This document shows positions 32,569 to 37,009 of a stretch of DNA of 37,009 bases, in pieces. A model generated the notes under the pieces. That model worked only from the letters and a program-made list of their open reading frames with translations. It searched no databases and was not told the origin of the DNA. The translations under genes and the position numbers were made by a program. Every line of letters starts with the position of its first letter. Positions within the stretch are counted from its first letter, which is position 1. Where the stretch lies: positions 1-37,009 of the forward strand of contig BTRG01000017.1 in assembly GCA_036986275.1 (NCBI GenBank). The letters run 5' to 3'. Source of the stretch: BTRG01 sp036986275 (GTDB lineage: Bacteria > Pseudomonadota > Gammaproteobacteria > Acidiferrobacterales > SZUA-150).

Positions 32569-34377
32569 TTATTGTTCATGCTGTTCTTTCATATTCCGTT
32601 GTTGTAACGACCAAAGATGCGCATAAATACCTTGTTGGGTCAGAAGTGATTCGTGACTTCCTTGCTCAACGATACGACCTTGATCCATCACCAGTATTTC
32701 ATCGGCATCAATAATTGTTGATAAACGGTGCGCGATCACAAGCGTTGTATGATCCACGGCGGCTTCCCTTAAGGCCTTCAATATTGCCTGCTCCGCCTTG
32801 CTGTCCAACGCAGAAGTCGCCTCATCAAACACCAGGATACGAGGCGCCTTCAGGATACTGCGGGCAATGGCAATACGTTGCTTCTCACCACCAGATAGCT
32901 TAAGGCCACGTTCTCCGACGATTGAATCATATCCCTCTGGCAAGCTCATTATGAAATTATGGATATGTGCCAATTCAGCCGCCCGGTATACCTCTTTCTC
33001 CGTGGCATCCGGCCTGGCATAACGCAGGTTGTAATAGATCGTATCATTAAACAGTACGGTGTCCTGCGGCACTATACCTATGGCGGCACGCAGACTGTCT
33101 TGTGTCACATGACGTATATCCTGCCCATCAATCAGGATACGGCCATAGCCGGTATCATAAAACCGGAATAACAAGCGAACCAGCGTGGACTTGCCGGCAC
33201 CACTGGCGCCCACCACCGCCAACTTCTGCCCGGGCTGTATAGTAAAAGACACATCATCCAGCACACGTCTTTCCTTATGGTATCCAAAGGAGACATGCTC
33301 AAAAGAGACCTTGCCGCGTGTCACAATCAGAGTCTTTGCCTGCTTGTCATCTTCAATCTCGGGACACTCAGACAATAACTTCACCAGTGATTCCATGTCG
33401 GCAAAGGAGTACTTGATCTGTCTGTAGACAATGCCAAGAAAACCCAGTGGGATAAACAGTTGCAACAGCAGTGCATTCACCAGCACCAGGTCGCCCAAAC
33501 TCATCTCACCCTGACTCACCTGGTGGGCCGCAAAAAACATGATTACGGTTACACCGATAGCAATAATCACACTTTGACCAAAGTTCAGCATACCCATGGA
33601 GCTACGACTCAGAACCGCACTGTCCTCCCAGTCGCTCAAGGTTGCATCACAACGATCCAGTTCCAGTGATTCATTGCCAAAATACTTCACCGTTTCATAA
33701 TTTATCAGGCTGTCCAGGGCATCATTATTGGCACTGGATTCCAGGCGATTCATGGTATGGCGATACTCCATGCGCCAATTTGTTACCGCCAGTGTAAAGC
33801 CGACATAGATGGCAACACAGGAAAATATAATGGCGGTAAATATCCAGTCATACTGCGACAACAAGATCGCTGCCACCAGAGTAACCTCCACAGTCACCGG
33901 TAGCAGGTTAAACACCATATAGTTTAACAAACTACTCAGGCTAGCCGAGCCACGTTGTAGATCGCGACTAATGGCGCCTGTTTTACGTTCCAGGTGAAAA
34001 CGTAAGGAAAGATTATGAAGATGCTCCAGCGTTCTTAACGTCAGGCGCCGCATGGCACGATAACGCACTCGTGTAAACAGGGCATCCCGTAACTCATTAA
34101 ACAGGGAGCTGGTCAACTTTAGGGCGCCATATGCCAGCAGCAATAAAACCGGTAAGGTACTGACAGCGCCTGCATCCACATCCAGGTGATCAACGATACC
34201 TTTCAATGCCAGTGGCACACCAACATTTGCGACTTTTGCCAACACCAGGGAGGTAAGCGCCAACAACACACGCCCCTTATACTCCCACAGGTACGGCAAC
34301 AAGGTCCGGAAGTTGGACCAGTTATTACGCCCGCTTTCGCGAGCGCTAATATATTCTTCGCGTGCTACAAAACCCAT
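32569..34377 (-). CDS. ATM1-type ABC exporter (half-transporter)
   Basis: 602 residues. Six membrane helices (about 35-320) are followed by a nucleotide-binding domain with Walker A GASGAGKST (390-398), signature LSGGE (494-498) and Walker B ILVFDE (514-519). NYETVKYFGNE is the mark of the ATM1/HMT1 branch. In bacteria these export glutathione or metal-glutathione compounds and help with heavy metals, acting as homodimers in the inner membrane. GGAGGG three nt before the ATG is a strong ribosome binding site. trmO lies 78 bp upstream on the same strand. Confidence 0.93.
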   Translation of the reverse strand: MGFVAREEYISARESGRNNWSNFRTLLPYLWEYKGRVLLALTSLVLAKVANVGVPLALKGIVDHLDVDAGAVSTLPVLLLLAYGALKLTSSLFNELRDALFTRVRYRAMRRLTLRTLEHLHNLSLRFHLERKTGAISRDLQRGSASLSSLLNYMVFNLLPVTVEVTLVAAILLSQYDWIFTAIIFSCVAIYVGFTLAVTNWRMEYRHTMNRLESSANNDALDSLINYETVKYFGNESLELDRCDATLSDWEDSAVLSRSSMGMLNFGQSVIIAIGVTVIMFFAAHQVSQGEMSLGDLVLVNALLLQLFIPLGFLGIVYRQIKYSFADMESLVKLLSECPEIEDDKQAKTLIVTRGKVSFEHVSFGYHKERRVLDDVSFTIQPGQKLAVVGASGAGKSTLVRLLFRFYDTGYGRILIDGQDIRHVTQDSLRAAIGIVPQDTVLFNDTIYYNLRYARPDATEKEVYRAAELAHIHNFIMSLPEGYDSIVGERGLKLSGGEKQRIAIARSILKAPRILVFDEATSALDSKAEQAILKALREAAVDHTTLVIAHRLSTIIDADEILVMDQGRIVEQGSHESLLTQQGIYAHLWSLQQRNMKEQHEQ

Positions 34378-34455
34378 ATTCCCTCCATGATATGGGTCAG
34401 TGTAACAAAGATAGACGAGAGGACCATGAGTACGCTGATTATCCCCAAGGGTTAT

Positions 34456-35160
34456 TCAATCCCCAGGGGTGCCCGCTATTTCAATAATATCGGTAACAAT
34501 GACTGTGTCATTTCGGTGTCGCCACTTTACATCCACGTTTAATAATCGCATGGCAAAATCCGCCCTCTCCGGATTCTCTACACAATAAGCGGGTCGTGGA
34601 TCGCAGGCCAGAACCTGAGAAATTAACGTAACCAAATCTACGTCCTTGCGTGACTCACAATAGTCTTTTGCTGCCTGTAGAAATTCTACTTCCAATTGTA
34701 CATCTGGTGATAATGAAGCATAGCCGGCCTGTGCCTGTTCCCGCACATCTGCATAAGGGATGTAAGGCTTGATGTCCAGTACGGGTGTACCATCAAGAAA
34801 GTCGCCTCCTTTCAGAATCAATTGCAAACAACCTTCATGCCTGTCTATAGAAACCAGTTCGACGACAGATAAACCAATTGGATTGGGTCTGAAGGGTGAG
34901 CGTGTAGCAAATATACCCAGGCGCTGATTACCACCCAGACGCGGTGGCCGCACTGTTGGACTCCATTTACCTTGCTCTATCCCGTGGAACATGAAAACAA
35001 TCCAGATATGGGAAAACTGAGACAAGCCCTCAAACGCCTCATCCTCATCATAGGGCGGATAAATACAAAGAACAGCCTGCGCCTCGGGAACCAGGCCTGG
35101 TTGCCGGGGGATACCAAATTTTTCTTTATAGCAGGATGTAATGCTACCTATGATATTCAC
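34456..35160 (-). CDS. trmO: tRNA (N6-threonylcarbamoyladenosine 37) methyltransferase TrmO
   Basis: 234 residues, the usual length. TrmO adds a methyl group to t6A at position 37 of tRNA-Thr, using S-adenosylmethionine. ATRSPFRPNPIGLSVVEL is the family signature, with WSPTVRPPRLGG before it and GTPVLDIKPYIPYAD after it. The C-terminal part is a smaller RNA-binding region. The start is GTG, with no clear ribosome binding site. It lies 50 bp after the DUF1820 gene start region on the same strand. Confidence 0.94.
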   Translation of the reverse strand: MNIIGSITSCYKEKFGIPRQPGLVPEAQAVLCIYPPYDEDEAFEGLSQFSHIWIVFMFHGIEQGKWSPTVRPPRLGGNQRLGIFATRSPFRPNPIGLSVVELVSIDRHEGCLQLILKGGDFLDGTPVLDIKPYIPYADVREQAQAGYASLSPDVQLEVEFLQAAKDYCESRKDVDLVTLISQVLACDPRPAYCVENPERADFAMRLLNVDVKWRHRNDTVIVTDIIEIAGTPGD

Positions 35161-35210
35161 GGTGAAACATTCAAAACATCTTGGCTGATAAAGATAGTAA
35201 CAGCACCTTA

Positions 35211-35552
35211 TTAATCTTTCGTCGTCTTATTCACATCAAAGGATAGAGTGTTATCGTTGCCTGCTTTATTGTCGCCTGCTTCCAATGGAAGGATCTTGGC
35301 TACTCCTTCCTTCTTGACTTCATCAATACGAATAATGGATTGGAACGGAATATAGGTGCGTTTGACGTCCTGAAACTCTGACTTCAGTCGCTCTTCCGTG
35401 GGATCAATAACAATCGCCGACTTCTCACCAAAAATCATACCCTCTATTTCAATAAATCCCATCATTCCGGATTGTACAACCTCCTTGCAATATATCTCAT
35501 AAACCTGACCATGGTTTACGAACATAACTTTGTAGATATTCTTTCTTTTCAT
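35211..35552 (-). CDS. DUF1820 family protein
   Basis: 113 residues from ATG at 35552; a reading to 35585 is less likely, since GGGAAG lies before 35552. MKRKNIYKVMFVNHGQVYEIYCKEV and VIDPTEERLKSEFQDVKRTYIPFQSIIRIDEV are the characteristic parts of DUF1820. The C-terminal 25 residues are polar and probably disordered. It is a soluble protein of unknown function found in many gammaproteobacteria. It sits 50 bp ahead of trmO on the same strand and 189 bp divergent from the small gene at 35742. Confidence 0.9.
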   Translation of the reverse strand: MKRKNIYKVMFVNHGQVYEIYCKEVVQSGMMGFIEIEGMIFGEKSAIVIDPTEERLKSEFQDVKRTYIPFQSIIRIDEVKKEGVAKILPLEAGDNKAGNDNTLSFDVNKTTKD

Positions 35553-35741
35553 ACACTTCTTCCCACCGGCTTTATTATCACACAATGATTGTGCTAATTC
35601 CTCTACATTGATTACGCCTAATATACAGCTAAACTTAAATTATGGGCTTATATATTTGGCAATAGTTGGTTTCGTCGCCGTGGAGATTACGAATCAGCGG
35701 TCTTGCCGGCCCGCACAGGAAATACTATGAGGAGTCACGCC

Positions 35742-35981
35742 ATGAAGTCAGCCGTTTCATTGCAGTTGGTGACAGTCGGTTTGGAAAACGGAAAAACCGG
35801 CGTGTTTATTGGGGTACCCCTGGTGCTGGATGAGTACACAGATAACGATTCGCAGGTCGAACAAATCTGGTTTTCGGATGTGCAGGAGGTTCCGGAAGAT
35901 ATGGCCATATCCAAACTCATCGGTCTGGTGCGTGAGCAATTTTGCCAACAGTACTGTCAATGCAATGACAAACTGCACTAG
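35742..35981 (+). CDS. Small protein of unknown function
   Basis: 79 residues. I chose ATG 35742 because GAGGAG lies seven nt upstream; upstream in-frame starts lack this. The protein is acidic with an even spread of strands and helices (VSLQLVTVGLENGKTGVFIG, then PEDMAISKLIGLVREQFCQQYC). Two or three cysteines lie close to the C-terminus. There is no membrane segment. Its stop codon overlaps the msrA stop on the other strand (CTAG shared). No family was recognised. Confidence 0.8.
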   Translation: MKSAVSLQLVTVGLENGKTGVFIGVPLVLDEYTDNDSQVEQIWFSDVQEVPEDMAISKLIGLVREQFCQQYCQCNDKLH

Positions 35982-36607
35982 CTCTGTGTGAACGCCACAG
36001 CCAGCCCTCCCAGGCCACAATACCCACCCGGGGTTTTGGCCAGGTACTGCTGGTGATAATCCTCGGCATAATAAAAGTCAGCGGCCTCCACGATTTCCGT
36101 TGTGATTTCTCCATGACCTGCGTTCTGCAATAAAGACTGATACTGCTTCCTGCTTGTTTCCGCCAATCTCTTTTGCTCATCATTATAAACATAGATACCT
36201 GAGCGGTATTGAGTCCCTCTGTCATTTCCCTGGCGCATCCCTTGCGTGGGATCATGCGCCTCCCAGAAGACAGCCAGTAATTGTTCATAGCTCACCAAAT
36301 CAGGGTTAAATACAACGAATACCACTTCGTTATGTCCCGTCATACCTGAACAAACTTCTTCATAACTCGGATTAGGGGTGTAACCTGCCGAATAACCCAC
36401 CGCGGTTGTATAGACACCCGGTGTTTGCCAGAATTTTCGCTCCGCGCCCCAAAAACAACCCAGACCCAATAACGCCTGTTGCAAACCCTCCGCAAAGGGC
36501 GGGCATATGGTATTTCCATTTACGTAATGCTTCTCCGCCACAGCCATGGCATGCGCCCTACCTGGCAAGGCGGTGTCCAGGCTTGGCATTTCATTTTTCA
36601 TGCGCAT
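35978..36607 (-). CDS. msrA: Peptide-methionine (S)-S-oxide reductase MsrA
   Basis: 209 residues. MsrA reduces the S-form of oxidised methionine, with electrons from thioredoxin. LGCFWGAE holds the catalytic Cys51; DPTQGMRQGNDRGTQYRSGIY is the substrate-site region; a resolving Cys is in GGYCGLGG. The second resolving Cys, found in E. coli MsrA a few residues on, is missing (the protein ends LAVAFTQS). ATG 36607 has AAGGA seven nt upstream; the TTG at 36610 is not needed. It is convergent with the small gene and shares a 4-nt stop overlap. Confidence 0.95.
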   Translation of the reverse strand: MRMKNEMPSLDTALPGRAHAMAVAEKHYVNGNTICPPFAEGLQQALLGLGCFWGAERKFWQTPGVYTTAVGYSAGYTPNPSYEEVCSGMTGHNEVVFVVFNPDLVSYEQLLAVFWEAHDPTQGMRQGNDRGTQYRSGIYVYNDEQKRLAETSRKQYQSLLQNAGHGEITTEIVEAADFYYAEDYHQQYLAKTPGGYCGLGGLAVAFTQS

Positions 36608-36610
36608 CAA

Positions 36611-36900
36611 TATATCCTTCTCTGGCGGTTGTGGTTACGACAAGGTATCCACCAGTACATCCGCCCGACAACCCGGCCCTGCCCATTCGCCATGACAGCA
36701 ATCATGACCGGTAGCGCCAATAAAAGCGGACCCGTATGAACATTATCATGATGATAGTTTATGCAGTAACAATAGCTCGAGCATGATTCAGGGCACCTGG
36801 ATTATGTATACCCGCAATAGCGGCATCTTTTTTATTTCTCGGTGACAATATGGCTGCTTTTAATGGACTGTGGGCGTCGTAGGTCGAAAGCAATAAACAA
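36611..36900. other. Gene-free stretch upstream of msrA
   Basis: No gene is supported. The minus-strand frame at 36759-36962 crosses a terminator and has an unlikely composition. A small palindrome ATCATGAT (36744-36751) is the only structure. The msrA promoter must lie here, but no clear -35/-10 pair stood out. Confidence 0.4.
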
Positions 36901-36928
36901 CCCCGCCGCAAGCGGACGGGGTATTGTT
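36896..36928 (-). terminator. Intrinsic terminator of the gene beyond the right end
   Basis: CCCCG and CGGGG with CCG/CGG inside form a stem (36901-36921, one bulged A). Outer AACAA/TTGTT extend it. On the minus strand TTGTTTATTG follows. It lies 8 nt after the stop codon of the partial gene at 36937. Confidence 0.8.
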
Positions 36929-36936
36929 GCCATTCC

Positions 36937-37009
36937 TTAGAACAGTGCCAATTGATAGTCACTATGGAGTTTCTGGTACGTTCCGCCTTGCCCCTTCACA
37001 TAGTTACCT
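36937..37009 (-). CDS. Partial gene, C-terminal end only
   Basis: The minus-strand frame enters from the right edge and reads NYVKGQGGTYQKLHSDYQL, then ALF and stop. A good terminator directly after the stop supports a real gene end. The final alternating YQLALF with terminal Phe is like the last strand of an outer-membrane barrel, but 23 residues are too few to decide. The gene continues beyond the window. Confidence 0.5.
   Translation of the reverse strand, partial: GNYVKGQGGTYQKLHSDYQLALF

Noticed and set aside
36759..36962. 67-codon minus-strand open frame
   Set aside because: It runs through a strong terminator and over the end of another reading frame that has better support.

Overview
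The window looks like chromosomal DNA from a gammaproteobacterium. TypA, a type I DAHP synthase, SlyX, YajQ, YgiQ, TrmO, MsrA, DUF1820 and DUF6394 proteins all point that way. The ECF sigma/DUF3619/DUF3106 set is also common in betaproteobacteria. I cannot name a genus. No tRNA, rRNA, CRISPR array or complete insertion sequence was seen.

Layout. 1-2700 is an accessory strip on the minus strand: a winged-helix/HNH protein, a small cysteine-rich protein that forms a textbook integron gene cassette with its own attC site, a decayed fragment of rlmJ, and a BrnT/BrnA toxin-antitoxin pair. 2900-5900 holds typA and aroG. 5900-11300 holds an unusual YbaK-HDOD protein, a DUF2797 zinc protein, a soluble diguanylate cyclase with a structured leader, slyX, a pseudo-receiver protein, and two copies of a GC-rich hairpin repeat. 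One of those copies is flanked by a ~50-bp direct duplication of the end of the pseudo-receiver gene. 11300-18400 holds ygiQ, then two MscS channels, a DUF465 protein, a rhodanese, a DUF6394 membrane protein and a two-RCK potassium channel. 18500-24500 holds a PhnD-like binding protein paired with a membrane GGDEF-EAL protein, a SulP transporter with an extra ~140-residue loop, and yajQ. 24500-28620 is a minus-strand run that reads, in transcription order, ECF sigma factor, DUF3619, small exported protein, DUF3106, outer-membrane barrel-like protein and DUF4382 lipoprotein. 28800-37009 holds a ClsB-type phospholipase D, small proteins of unknown role, a Sel1 protein, a PDC-like sensor protein, an ATM1-type ABC exporter, trmO, a DUF1820 gene, msrA and the last codons of a further gene.

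How the genes fit together. Four proteins are tied to cyclic di-GMP (soluble DGC, GGDEF-EAL, YajQ) or often found in the same networks (HDOD), all within 18 kb. The PhnD-like protein is the likely ligand sensor for the GGDEF-EAL protein. The potassium channel and two mechanosensitive channels suggest osmotic adjustment. The sigma-factor run looks like an envelope-stress or envelope-building unit.

The observations most worth following are the self-consistent integron cassette at 906-1520 with no integrase in view, the PhnD/GGDEF-EAL pair, the SulP insertion, the sigma-factor envelope operon, and the duplication around the hairpin repeat.
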